Assembly (NCBI GenBank): GCA_026984795.1
Contig: JALSRK010000076.1
Span: forward strand, 1-64,000
Reading direction: 5' to 3'
Length of the DNA: 64,000 nucleotides
Source: Solibacteraceae bacterium
GTDB lineage: Bacteria > Acidobacteriota > Terriglobia > Bryobacterales > Bryobacteraceae
The translations under genes were made by a program, and so were the position numbers. This document shows positions 53,761 to 64,000 of this stretch, piece by piece. Under the pieces are notes generated by a model, which saw only the letters and a program-made list of their open reading frames with translations, was not told the origin of the DNA and did no database searches. Position 1 is the first letter of the stretch, and every line of letters starts with the position of its first letter.

Positions 53761-55059
53761 ATGGGACGAGCGGATTCTGGACGGCGCAGCTTCCTGAAGA
53801 ACGCGGGCGGGGCCCTGGCAGCCTCTGTATTCTCCGGTAAGGTTCTCGGCGCAAACGACCGGCTGGTGGGCGCTTACATCGGCACCGGCCGGATGGGTTT
53901 GGGCAACATCCGTTACTCGCGCCGGGCGGCCGACATCGTGCAGAAGTACGTCTGCGACGTTTACGAGCCGAACCTCCAGAAGGCCGTGGACGCGACCGAC
54001 GGCAAGGCGAAGCCGGTGCATGATTTCCGCGAGATCCTGGCCGACCCGGAGGTCGATTTCGTTTGCATCTCGACGCCGGACCACTGGCACGCCTATATGA
54101 CGGTGGAGGCCTGCAAGGCGGGCAAGGACGTTTACGTCGAGAAGCCGATCTCGGTGACGGTGGAAGAGGGCGTCCAGATGGTCCGGGCGGCGCGCAAGTA
54201 CGAGCGGGTGGTCCAGGCGGGGACCATGCAGCGCTCGGGGCTGCACTTCCAGCAGGCGGTGGAGATCGTGCGGCGCGGCGTGCTGGGCAAGGTGACCTTC
54301 TGCCGGACGTGGAACTACTCGAACCAGGGCCGGGAGGGGATCGGCAACCCGCCGGACACCGATCCGCCGAAGGATCTCGACTGGGACATGTGGCTCGGGC
54401 CGGCGCCGTACCGGCCGTTCAACAAGAACCGCTTCGGCGTCGATCCGAAGCACTTCTCGCACTTCCGCTGGTTCTGGGACTACGCCGGGGGGATGATGAC
54501 GGACTGGGGCGTCCACCTGCTCGACATCGTGCAGTGGGCCTTCGACGAGGAGATGCCCAAATCCATCGTCGCCCTGGGCGGCAAGTACTACATCCAGGAC
54601 AACCGCGAGACGCCGGACACGCTCGAAGTCACCTATGAGTACCCGAGCGGGTTCCTGGCGGTGTACGAGAACCGGATCGAGAACCGGCACACCTATGCCG
54701 AGGGAGCCAACATCTCGTTCCACGGCGCCCGGGGCACGCTTTATCTGTCGCGGCGCGGCTACCGGATCGTTCCGGAGGAGATCGAGGGCAACGAACTGGG
54801 CGCGGTGGAGGTACGCTCCTTCAACCAGGCCAACGTCGCCCACTGGAAGAACTTCTTCCACTGCATGCGGACCCGCGAGCGCCCGATCTCGGATATCGAG
54901 AAATGCCAGCGCTCGACGACCACGTGCCTGCTGGGCAACGTGGCCCTGCGGAGCCGCTTGCGGATCGAATGGGACGAGAAGGACTGGACCACGGTCCAGG
55001 AGGAGGCCCGGCGCTTCTTGCGGCGCGAGGCGCGCGATCCGTGGAAGATCGTGGTGTGA
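53761..55059 (+). CDS. Gfo/Idh/MocA-family oxidoreductase, Tat-exported
   Basis: Product of 432 aa. RRSFLKNAGGALAASVFSG at 8-26 is a twin-arginine signal. The Rossmann domain holds GAYIGTGRMGLGN, TPDHWHAYM and YVEKPISV with the active-site Lys, and the C-terminal domain has WLGPAPYRPFNKNRF and the WDYAGGMMTDWGVHLLD motif. It is close in sequence to the protein at 6859. The next oxidoreductase gene begins 39 bases downstream, with GGGGAGG before it, so they form an operon. It probably oxidises a glycoside at C3 with tightly bound NAD (inference). Confidence 0.87.
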   Translation: MGRADSGRRSFLKNAGGALAASVFSGKVLGANDRLVGAYIGTGRMGLGNIRYSRRAADIVQKYVCDVYEPNLQKAVDATDGKAKPVHDFREILADPEVDFVCISTPDHWHAYMTVEACKAGKDVYVEKPISVTVEEGVQMVRAARKYERVVQAGTMQRSGLHFQQAVEIVRRGVLGKVTFCRTWNYSNQGREGIGNPPDTDPPKDLDWDMWLGPAPYRPFNKNRFGVDPKHFSHFRWFWDYAGGMMTDWGVHLLDIVQWAFDEEMPKSIVALGGKYYIQDNRETPDTLEVTYEYPSGFLAVYENRIENRHTYAEGANISFHGARGTLYLSRRGYRIVPEEIEGNELGAVEVRSFNQANVAHWKNFFHCMRTRERPISDIEKCQRSTTTCLLGNVALRSRLRIEWDEKDWTTVQEEARRFLRREARDPWKIVV

Positions 55060-55098
55060 GCCGGGGCGTGGCGGCACGGGAGGGGAGGTAAGACAACG

Positions 55099-56409
55099 AT
55101 GGGCACCGGATGCAACCGGCGGCAATTCTTGAGAGGGGCGGCGGCCGGATGGGCCGCTCTGGCGGCGGGGGGCGCCGGGGCGGCCGAAGAGCCTCTGCCC
55201 AAATTGCGGGTGGGCTTCGTCGGCGTGGGCAACCGCGGCAGGAGCGACCTGCGGGAGTTGTTGCTCACCGGCGGGGTGGAGGTCCGCGCCATCTGCGACA
55301 TCGTCGAGGCCAAGGTGGTCCAGGCACAGAAGATGGTGACCGACGCCGGGCTGCCGAAACCGGCCGAGTATAGCCGGGGGCCCGAAGACTACAAGCGCTT
55401 GTGCGAGCGCGACGACCTGGACCTGGTCTGCACGGCGACGCCCTGGGAGCTGCACACGCCGGTCTGCGTGGCGGCGATGAAGGCGGGCAAGCACGCGGCC
55501 ACCGAGGTGCCGGCGGCCATCACGCTGGAGGAGTGCTGGGAGCTGGTGGAGACTTCGGAGAAGACCGGCCGCCATTGCATCATGATGGAGAACTGCAACT
55601 ACGACCGGGTGGAGCTCATGGTGCTGAACATGGTGCGCCAGGGGCTTCTGGGGGACCTGGTCCACGCCCGCTGCGGCTACCTGCACGACCTTAGAGCAGG
55701 CAAGTTCAACCCGCGGCGGGACGTGCTGTGGCGGCTGCAGCACTCCATCCGGCGCAACGCGGATCTCTATCCCACGCACGGGCTCGGGCCGGTGGCGCAG
55801 TGCCTGAACATCAACCGCGGCAACCAGTTCGACCACCTGGTCTCGATGAGCTCGAAGTCCCAGAGCCTGCACGACTACGCCGTGGAGACCTTCGGGCCCG
55901 ATAGCTGGGAGGCGAAGCTCGACATCGCCCTGGGCGACGTGGTGACGACGCTGATCCGCACCCGCGCCGGCCAGACCATCGTCGTCACCCACGACACGAA
56001 CACGCCGCGGCCCTACAGCCGGGACTTCCTGATCCAGGGCACGAAAGGGATCGTGCGGAAGTACCCGGCGGCGAAGATTTACATCGACAAGCGGAGTCCG
56101 CGGCACCGGTGGGAAGATCTGCTGGAAAACTACGCGGACGAGTACGAGCATCCTTTGTGGCGGGCCTTGCGCGAAAGGGCGAAGGGGTCGGGCCACGGCG
56201 GGATGGACTTCATCCAGGCGTACCGGCTGGTCTACTGCCTGCGGCGGGGGCTGCCGCCGGACAGCGACGTCTACGACGCGGCGGCGCTGAGCGCGGTGAC
56301 GGAGTTGAGCGAGCGTTCGATCGGGAACCGCAGCCGTACGGTGGACTTTCCGGACTTCACCCGGGGCGGCTGGATGCGGCGCGAGCCGCTGGGGATCGTC
56401 GAGGCCTGA
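55099..56409 (+). CDS. GH109-like Gfo/Idh/MocA protein, Tat-exported
   Basis: Product of 436 aa. NRRQFLRGAAAGWAALAAGG at 6-25 is a twin-arginine signal. GFVGVGNRGRS is the NAD-binding motif. The features ENCNYDRVELMVLNMVRQG, YPTHGLGPVAQCLNINRGNQ and VSMSSKS are those of glycoside hydrolase family 109, whose members (alpha-N-acetylgalactosaminidase) cleave glycosides by transient oxidation at C3. The usual EKP lysine motif is replaced by ATEVPAAI, as in that family. The DUF1080 gene starts 115 bases after the stop. Confidence 0.83.
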   Translation: MGTGCNRRQFLRGAAAGWAALAAGGAGAAEEPLPKLRVGFVGVGNRGRSDLRELLLTGGVEVRAICDIVEAKVVQAQKMVTDAGLPKPAEYSRGPEDYKRLCERDDLDLVCTATPWELHTPVCVAAMKAGKHAATEVPAAITLEECWELVETSEKTGRHCIMMENCNYDRVELMVLNMVRQGLLGDLVHARCGYLHDLRAGKFNPRRDVLWRLQHSIRRNADLYPTHGLGPVAQCLNINRGNQFDHLVSMSSKSQSLHDYAVETFGPDSWEAKLDIALGDVVTTLIRTRAGQTIVVTHDTNTPRPYSRDFLIQGTKGIVRKYPAAKIYIDKRSPRHRWEDLLENYADEYEHPLWRALRERAKGSGHGGMDFIQAYRLVYCLRRGLPPDSDVYDAAALSAVTELSERSIGNRSRTVDFPDFTRGGWMRREPLGIVEA

Positions 56410-56523
56410 CGGTTCCCGGCGGGGCGGTGTGAGCCAGGGGCGCGCCGCGTGGAGACAAGAGTTGGCGCCGGACGGCGAGGGAACTCCGTTTCCGGCCGTG
56501 GCGGCGTCAGGAGGATAGAGTTC

Positions 56524-57666
56524 ATGCGCAGGAAACAGACGATCACCATCTGGATTCTCGCCGCGGTGGGCGTCGCCGGGCTGCATGCGAAGGCCGCCGG
56601 GGACGGCTTCATCCCGCTGTTCAACGGAAAGGATCTCTCCGGCTGGGCGCCGGTGGGCACGCCCGAGGCCTTCACCGTCAAGGACGGGGCCATCTACTCG
56701 ACGGGCGCCCGGCCCTACCCCTCCTGGCTGCGGACGGTGAACCAGTACGAGAACTTCGTCTTCCGCTTCGAGTACATGACGCCGGGCTGGTACGAGGGCG
56801 GGGTGCTGTTTCACGCGCCCCTTCACGGGCCGGCGTCGAAGCTGGGCTTCAAGCTGCACCTGCGGCACGACCACAAGAAGTACGGAGTTCGGTCGCCGAT
56901 GGCGATCTATGACGTCGCGGCGCCGTCGGCCATCCCGGCGAAGCCCCCGGGGGAGTGGAACGAGTGCGAAGTGGAAGTGAGCTGGCCGCGGCTCCGGGTG
57001 AGGTTGAACGGGACGCTCATCCACGACATCGACATGAGCGCCGAGGAGGCGTTGAAGTACCGCCTGCGCAGGGGTTATATCGGCATCCAGAACATCGGCG
57101 GCCGGGCCTACTTCCGCAACCTGCGGATCAAGCCTTTGCCGGACGGCGGCGAGCGTTGGACGGACCTGCTCGCCGGGGGAATCGGCGCCTTCGAGACCCA
57201 CGAGGACGCCGTGTGGGCGGTTCGTAACGATACGCTCATCGGGGCGGGCAACAACGGCGTGGCGGTGACGAAGCAGATCTTCGAGGGGCCTTTCGAGCTG
57301 CAGGTCTGGGTGAAGACGATCGTCAACGGCAACGGGGGCGTGTACTTCTACCACGACGGCGAGAAGGGCGTCGAAGTGCAGTGCTTCAACACTCCGGACA
57401 GCACGAATCCGACCGGCAGCATCTACGGGATCGCCCCGGCGGCGCGGGTGGAGGCCCGGGACGAGGAGTGGTACCTGATGCAGATCTTCGCCGACGGCCC
57501 GCGGGCGATGGTGCTGGTGAACGGCGAGAAGGTCGCCGAGACCCAGGCGCTGAAGCCGCCCTACGAGGGCCGCATCGGCTTCCAGCTCCATACGCCGGCC
57601 TCGGTGATCTACTACCGGGGCGCCCGGATCAAAGATGCCTCGGACGTCTTTTCTCACGGTGGCTGA
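56524..57666 (+). CDS. Secreted protein with two DUF1080 (3-keto-disaccharide hydrolase type) domains
   Basis: Product of 380 aa. RKQTITIWILAAVGVAGLHA is a signal peptide. The first domain opens with FIPLFNGKDLSGWAPVGTPE and has the conserved GWYEGGVLFHAP and GYIGIQNIGGRAYFRNLRIK; the second begins near residue 225 and ends with GRIGFQLHTPASVIYYRGAR. Both are concanavalin-like jelly rolls. Some DUF1080 proteins were shown to cleave 3-keto-glycosides, and their partners are Gfo/Idh dehydrogenases like the two genes upstream. The ATG at 56524 follows GGAGGATAGAG. Confidence 0.87.
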   Translation: MRRKQTITIWILAAVGVAGLHAKAAGDGFIPLFNGKDLSGWAPVGTPEAFTVKDGAIYSTGARPYPSWLRTVNQYENFVFRFEYMTPGWYEGGVLFHAPLHGPASKLGFKLHLRHDHKKYGVRSPMAIYDVAAPSAIPAKPPGEWNECEVEVSWPRLRVRLNGTLIHDIDMSAEEALKYRLRRGYIGIQNIGGRAYFRNLRIKPLPDGGERWTDLLAGGIGAFETHEDAVWAVRNDTLIGAGNNGVAVTKQIFEGPFELQVWVKTIVNGNGGVYFYHDGEKGVEVQCFNTPDSTNPTGSIYGIAPAARVEARDEEWYLMQIFADGPRAMVLVNGEKVAETQALKPPYEGRIGFQLHTPASVIYYRGARIKDASDVFSHGG

Positions 57667-57789
57667 GCGCGGCCGGCGGCAGGTACGGGCCCCGCGTACA
57701 CCCAGTACTTCCGTTCCATGCCGGGAATCGGCATCCGTGGTAGCGTAATGGGTGACGGGACGTGATCCGGGGTGGAAGGAAGCGCAACT

Positions 57790-58513
57790 ATGGACCAGGC
57801 GCTCATCCGGGCCGATAGAGTCACTAAGAAGTTCCGTTCCGGCGAGACGGATCTGGTCGTGTTCGAAGGGCTCAGCTTCGAGGTGAGCGAAGGCGAGCAA
57901 CTCGCTTTGGTAGGCGAGTCCGGGGCCGGCAAGTCCACCTTGCTGCACCTGCTGGGGGGGCTGGACGAGCCGAGCGGTGGGACGATCTACTACGGCTCGC
58001 GGGACATCTTCGCCATGGGCGACGCCGAGCGGGCCGATTTCCGGAACCGGCAGATCGGCTTCGTCTGGCAAATCCAGTCGCTGTTGCCGGAGTTCACCGC
58101 TTTGGAGAACGTCATGATGCCGTTGCTGATCCGGGGCGTCGAGCGGGAGCGGGCGAGGCCGGAGGCCATGCAGCGGCTGGAGGAAGTGGGACTGGCCGCC
58201 CGGGCCGGGCACCGGGCGGGGGAGCTTTCCGGGGGCGAGCAACAGCGGGTGGTGCTGGCCCGCGCCCTGGTCACCCGGCCCCGGGTGCTGCTGGCCGACG
58301 AGCCCACTGGCAACCTCGACCACCGCACCGGGGAGCGGATCATCGACCTGCTGGCGGAGCTGCACCGCCGCCACGGGCTGACATCGGTTTACGTGACCCA
58401 TAATCTTGGGTTCGCGCGGCGGTGTGATCGCATCTTAGAATTAAAGGAGGGGAGGCTCTCCCCCGTGCCGGCGGTATCCGCGCCGGGCGGAGCCGCTGGG
58501 GAGACAGGCAGTC

Positions 58514-58521
<8 letters not shown>
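57790..58521 (+). CDS. LolD-like ABC transporter ATPase
   Basis: ABC ATPase of 243 aa of the LolD/MacB/FtsE group. Walker A is LVGESGAGKSTLLHLLGG, the signature LSGGEQQRVVLARAL, and Walker B RVLLADEPTGNLD. The Q-loop reads GFVWQIQSLLPEFTALEN, similar to lipoprotein-export ATPases. No LolC/LolE-type permease gene is adjacent. Its last eight bases overlap the clpC start, so clpC translation may be coupled to it. AAGGAAG precedes the ATG at 57790. Confidence 0.87.
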
Positions 58522-60994
<2,473 letters not shown>

Positions 60995-61231
60995 ACTTTG
61001 GGGGAGGCGCCCGGCCGCGGCGGGGCCGTCTGCCGGAGCGCATCCCGGGTGGCGGGTCCCTCCGGCCCGCCGGCAGGTGTTGGAGTTCACCTCAAACCGC
61101 CCTGATCATCGGGCAAATGACTCCTACCAGGGAAGCGGTCGGGACGCGGCTTCAGCTGCCTGTTCCGCCCGCCGATCCTGCTAAGGCCCAAGAAACGGGG
61201 GGCGTCTGCATCGTTGAGCGCAGGGCGGGAT

Positions 61232-63286
61232 ATGGAGATGGATGCACAGCCCCCGGCGCTGAACACCTCGCAGGAGATCCGCCTCGTTTCCCACTGCCGG
61301 CACGTGGACAGGCTGCTGGGGGATATCGAGAACGTCCTGAATGCTTCTCTCACCAGCCCTGCCTTCCCCCGCGTCCGCGCTGACCTCAGTCCGGCAGAAG
61401 CGAAGGTGGTCGCCGATTACGTTGCCCGCATTCGAGCTCAGATGGTGCGGGTCCTGGACGGCCTCGGAATCCGGCCGCCCGAACCGGACCTGGGGGCCCG
61501 GCACTCGATTCGCGTCAGTCTCGCCTTCGCTCGAGTAGCCCTCGAGGAGATCCGGCCGGAACACATGATCGGTTACGGTGGGCTGCCCGAGGCTCTCGTG
61601 CCGGAACTGGAAGGGCTGTCAGCGGAGTTGCAGGCGCTGGTAAACCGGCTCGACAGCTACCTTGGGCGCGGGGACGGCGGCGCGGCGTCGCGGCTGGCGG
61701 AGCTGAGTGCGACGGGCGATGAGGCGGTCCTTGCCAGGGAGTTGGAGCGCATCATCACCACCCATGGGCTGGTGGAGTTCCGGCCGGCTCTGGCACGCAT
61801 CGCCGCCCGTCTCGCGGAGAGCCGCTTCGAAATCGCGGTCTTTGGGCAGGTGAGCAGCGGGAAGTCATCGCTGCTGAATCACATCCTGGGCGCGGAAATC
61901 CTGCCGGTGGGCGTGACCCCGATCACGGCGGTGCCGGCACGCCTCGTCGCTGGAGAGAACCCGCGGATGATGGTTTCGTTTGCCGGTGGAACCACGGAAA
62001 GGCTTCCTGTGTCGAGGTTGCCGGAGTTTGTCACCGAACAGGGGAATCCGGGGAATGCCAAAGCCGTCACTGCGATCGTCGTCGAGTACCCATCCAGGCG
62101 GTTGCCTGAGGGCGTCGCGCTGGTTGACACCCCGGGACTCGGTTCACTCGCGGGCGCCGGCGCCGCTGAGACGCGATCGTATCTGCCGGAGTGCGATCTG
62201 GGGGTGGTCCTCATCAACGGGGCCGCGTCGCTGGCGGCGGAGGATCTCTCGACGATCGCATCGCTGCATGAAGCGGGCATTCCGGCGATGGCGGTGGTCA
62301 GCAAGGCGGACCTGGTTCCGGCGGAAGAGCGGAAGCGGACCATCGAGTACGTGGAAGAGCGGATTCTGGCCGCGCTCGGCGCCGCTGTTCCCGTGGATGC
62401 AGTCAGCATGGTCGGCCCGGACAAGGACTTGCTGGACAAGTGGTTTGAAAACCGGATCGCGCCCTTGTATGCGCGCCGCCGGGCGGCCGCAGCGGAGTCC
62501 TCGAGACGCAAGCTCGCCGCCTTGCGCACGTCGGTAACGAACGCGCTGCGCACGAAACTGGAGCACGCCGCAAGCCCCGCGCCAGGCGACCCCGGCCGGC
62601 TGCGGGAGCTGGAACGCCGGCTTCGCCGAGCCGGGGGTATGGGCGCCGAAGTGCGGCGGCGCTGCCTGAAGCAGATCCACGGGCTCCGGAGCTCGAGCGA
62701 AGCCGTGGTTCACCGGGCGGCGCAGAGGCTGGCTGCGTCCCGGGCGGCAAAGTCCGCTGAAGATGTCTCTACGGCGATCAATGAGGCGATCGTCGAAACC
62801 GCGCACGAAACGATGGTGACGGTGGCCGCCGAAGTGAATCGTTGGCGTGCCGAAATGGCTTCCGCCTTGCGGGAGACGGCAGCGGCCCTCACGCTGCACG
62901 ACGCTCCCGACGAGCCGGAATTCCCGGGCGTCGATCGCGGCGCGCCCCGAGCCGATGCAGCCGTCAGCGTGCCGGGGGTTCGGCGCCCGCTAGGCTTCCT
63001 TCCCCGCCGGCTGGCCGGCTGGTGGCTCCAGCGGCGGCTCCGCCGGGCGGCTGGGCCGGCGGTGGAAGAAGCGCTTCTCGCCTATAGCCGCGTCATGGAA
63101 ACGTGGCTGCGCCGGGCTCTGGCCGCGCTCCGGGACCGGTTCGAGGGCTACGCAGGGGTGTACCGAGCGCACTTGGAAAGAACGATTGCCGGTGCGGCCG
63201 TTCCGCCTCGAGATCGTGAGGCCGTTCGGCGCGATCTGGAGCGCTTGGCCCGCTTGGCGCCGCGGGATCCGGCACTGGAAAGCTGA
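61232..63286 (+). CDS. Dynamin-family large GTPase
   Basis: Product of 684 aa. The GTPase domain has G1 FGQVSSGKSSLLNHILG, G2 in GVTPITAVPA, G3 LVDTPGLGSLAG and G4 VVSKADLVPAEE. A long helical N-terminal region (1-190) and C-terminal stalk follow dynamin-like topology. The stretch LGFLPRRLAGWWLQRRLRRA near 595 is a probable membrane paddle. Bacterial dynamin-like proteins remodel or repair membranes. The ATG at 61232 was chosen with AGGGCGGG upstream; a TTG at 61214 and an ATG at 61238 also fit. A usual two-gene pair is not seen; the next gene is an efflux outer-membrane protein. Confidence 0.83.
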   Translation: MEMDAQPPALNTSQEIRLVSHCRHVDRLLGDIENVLNASLTSPAFPRVRADLSPAEAKVVADYVARIRAQMVRVLDGLGIRPPEPDLGARHSIRVSLAFARVALEEIRPEHMIGYGGLPEALVPELEGLSAELQALVNRLDSYLGRGDGGAASRLAELSATGDEAVLARELERIITTHGLVEFRPALARIAARLAESRFEIAVFGQVSSGKSSLLNHILGAEILPVGVTPITAVPARLVAGENPRMMVSFAGGTTERLPVSRLPEFVTEQGNPGNAKAVTAIVVEYPSRRLPEGVALVDTPGLGSLAGAGAAETRSYLPECDLGVVLINGAASLAAEDLSTIASLHEAGIPAMAVVSKADLVPAEERKRTIEYVEERILAALGAAVPVDAVSMVGPDKDLLDKWFENRIAPLYARRRAAAAESSRRKLAALRTSVTNALRTKLEHAASPAPGDPGRLRELERRLRRAGGMGAEVRRRCLKQIHGLRSSSEAVVHRAAQRLAASRAAKSAEDVSTAINEAIVETAHETMVTVAAEVNRWRAEMASALRETAAALTLHDAPDEPEFPGVDRGAPRADAAVSVPGVRRPLGFLPRRLAGWWLQRRLRRAAGPAVEEALLAYSRVMETWLRRALAALRDRFEGYAGVYRAHLERTIAGAAVPPRDREAVRRDLERLARLAPRDPALES

Positions 63287-63613
63287 GGAGGGATCCAGCG
63301 GGGTCCCGCCCCGTGCCCGAGGGCTGCGGAGCGCCACCGGTTGAACCGCCACCACTAGAGGAGCATGGACCCCGCCGGAGCAGGTCCGGGCCGCGGCGCA
63401 GGTCTCAGACCCGGCTCCCGGTGAGATTCCGGCGCGACGCCTTCCGCCTCGGATCCGCCGGAGCGAATAGCCGAACGGGCCGGCGGCCACGCCGTGGAGG
63501 CTTTTCAGCGGTCCTTCAGAAGAGGGGGCTAGACTTGTATCTTCTCGGAGAAGGTTGCTGTTTCTTTGTGCGGCAATCGAGTGGAAACGGTTCCGGAAGG
63601 AGGTCGATCACCG
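63287..63613. other. Intergenic stretch before the efflux gene
   Basis: About 330 bases. The last 80 contain AT-richer sequence with TAGACTTGTATC and TTGCTGTTTC, likely promoter elements for the gene at 63614, followed by a very strong ribosome-binding site (GAAGGAGGTC). Open frames over the stretch have the Arg/Pro composition of shadows. No repeat or RNA gene is recognised. Confidence 0.4.
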
Positions 63614-64000
63614 GTGAGACTCTCGCTGGGCTTGTTCGTTCTGGTGATTTCGTGGCCGCTGTGGGCCGCGGAGGCACAGTCCGCGGCGCCGGGCCCGTTG
63701 ACCCTGGAGGACTGCGTGCGGCTGGCCCTGGAAGCTCCTTCTCCGGCGAGCCTGGCTGACCAGGCCGTCGGGATCGCCCGGGAGCAGGGGACCGTCGCTC
63801 GCTCCGGGATCCTGCCCCAGGTGCGGTTCGGTAATGGATTCGTTTACAACAGTCCTCGGCTGACGCAGCGTGACCAGTTCAGCTTCGTTGCCCTGAACGG
63901 CATCCGCGAGTACCTGATGGTGGTGGACTCGAGCTGGGAGATCGACCTGTCGGGGCGGTTGCGCGCCGGGCTGGCCATCGCGCGCGCACAGAGGAACCTC
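63614..64000 (+). CDS. TolC-type outer-membrane efflux protein, 3' end outside window
   Basis: First 129 codons from the GTG at 63614. VRLSLGLFVLVISWPLWAAE is a signal peptide. The conserved opening of the outer-membrane efflux family is visible: GPLTLEDCVRLALEA, then ASLADQAVGIAREQGTVARS and GILPQVRFGNGFVYNSP, with WEIDLSGRLRAGLAIARAQR at the second helix hairpin. AAGGAGG lies about 9 bases before the GTG. It would form the outer channel of a three-part exporter, whose other genes should follow beyond the window. Confidence 0.83.
   Translation, partial: MRLSLGLFVLVISWPLWAAEAQSAAPGPLTLEDCVRLALEAPSPASLADQAVGIAREQGTVARSGILPQVRFGNGFVYNSPRLTQRDQFSFVALNGIREYLMVVDSSWEIDLSGRLRAGLAIARAQRNL

Noticed and set aside
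53608-58401. Open frame of about 1600 codons on the minus strand
   Set aside because: It runs antisense across six well-supported plus-strand genes. Its composition (His, Arg, Pro, Leu, Asp) is that of the antisense frame of GC-rich genes.

Overview
High-GC bacterial DNA holding about 50 protein genes, one tRNA and many short intergenic features. The gene style points to an Acidobacteriota relative of Solibacter/Bryobacter (an inference from gene style, with no marker gene in the window). The signs are many twin-arginine (RRxFL) secreted oxidoreductases and hydrolases, Gfo/Idh/MocA and DUF1080 proteins, sulfatases, a PEP-CTERM protein, outer-membrane barrels, and membrane-anchored helix-turn-helix sensors of the type typical of that group. 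Several genes have a TATGAT/TACAAT-type -10 box so close to the ATG that their mRNAs are probably leaderless.

Layout. 1-8154: a truncated unknown gene, an exported amidohydrolase, a class III aminotransferase, and a SNF2/SWIM helicase set between copies of a REP-like repeat (GGGGACAGTCACC); the repeat block runs up to a Gfo/Idh oxidoreductase whose start region is tandemly duplicated. 8203-17002: galT, PEP-CTERM protein, acyl-CoA synthetase, enolase-superfamily protein, two outer-membrane barrels. 17194-18403: a radical SAM enzyme with a six-cysteine C-terminal region, preceded by a 48-codon ORF, a layout like that of ribosomally made, modified peptides. 19046-24798: an overlapping M14 peptidase / 2-hydroxyacid dehydrogenase / HpcH aldolase operon, then a MarR regulator with a four-cysteine tail next to a cytochrome P460. 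24986-33972: a frameshifted secreted-protein gene, GH9 glucanase, orphan antitoxin, two sulfatases, M19-like protein and an IS3 remnant. 34024-38558: hpt next to a kinase-like/nuclease-like fusion, a cysteine-rich membrane protein, a DUF2961 (GH172) hydrolase and a small winged-helix protein.

38712-45577 is the most interesting part. An Old-Yellow-Enzyme-type reductase is divergent from a peroxiredoxin whose peroxidatic cysteine codon is UGA, with a SECIS-like hairpin (GGUC apical loop) just downstream: a selenoprotein. About 3 kb further on, a periplasmic thioredoxin overlaps a SIMPL/DUF541 gene that also carries one in-frame UGA, within a CxxCxxxxU motif, with normal SIMPL sequence on both sides and a hairpin at the right distance. 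If this UGA is read as selenocysteine, it would be a selenoprotein family I do not know of. A second SIMPL gene without the UGA follows.

45645-64000: two tandem HTH-TM-propeller sensor genes with almost identical promoters, acs, a bactofilin, and a sugar block (MFS transporter, lactonase, Gfo/Idh, GH109-like, DUF1080) that fits 3-keto-sugar chemistry. A lone LolD-like ATPase overlaps clpC, followed by a dynamin-like GTPase and the start of a TolC-type efflux gene.

No CRISPR array, prophage, rRNA or intact transposase was seen. All family calls come from motif recognition by eye and no database search was made.
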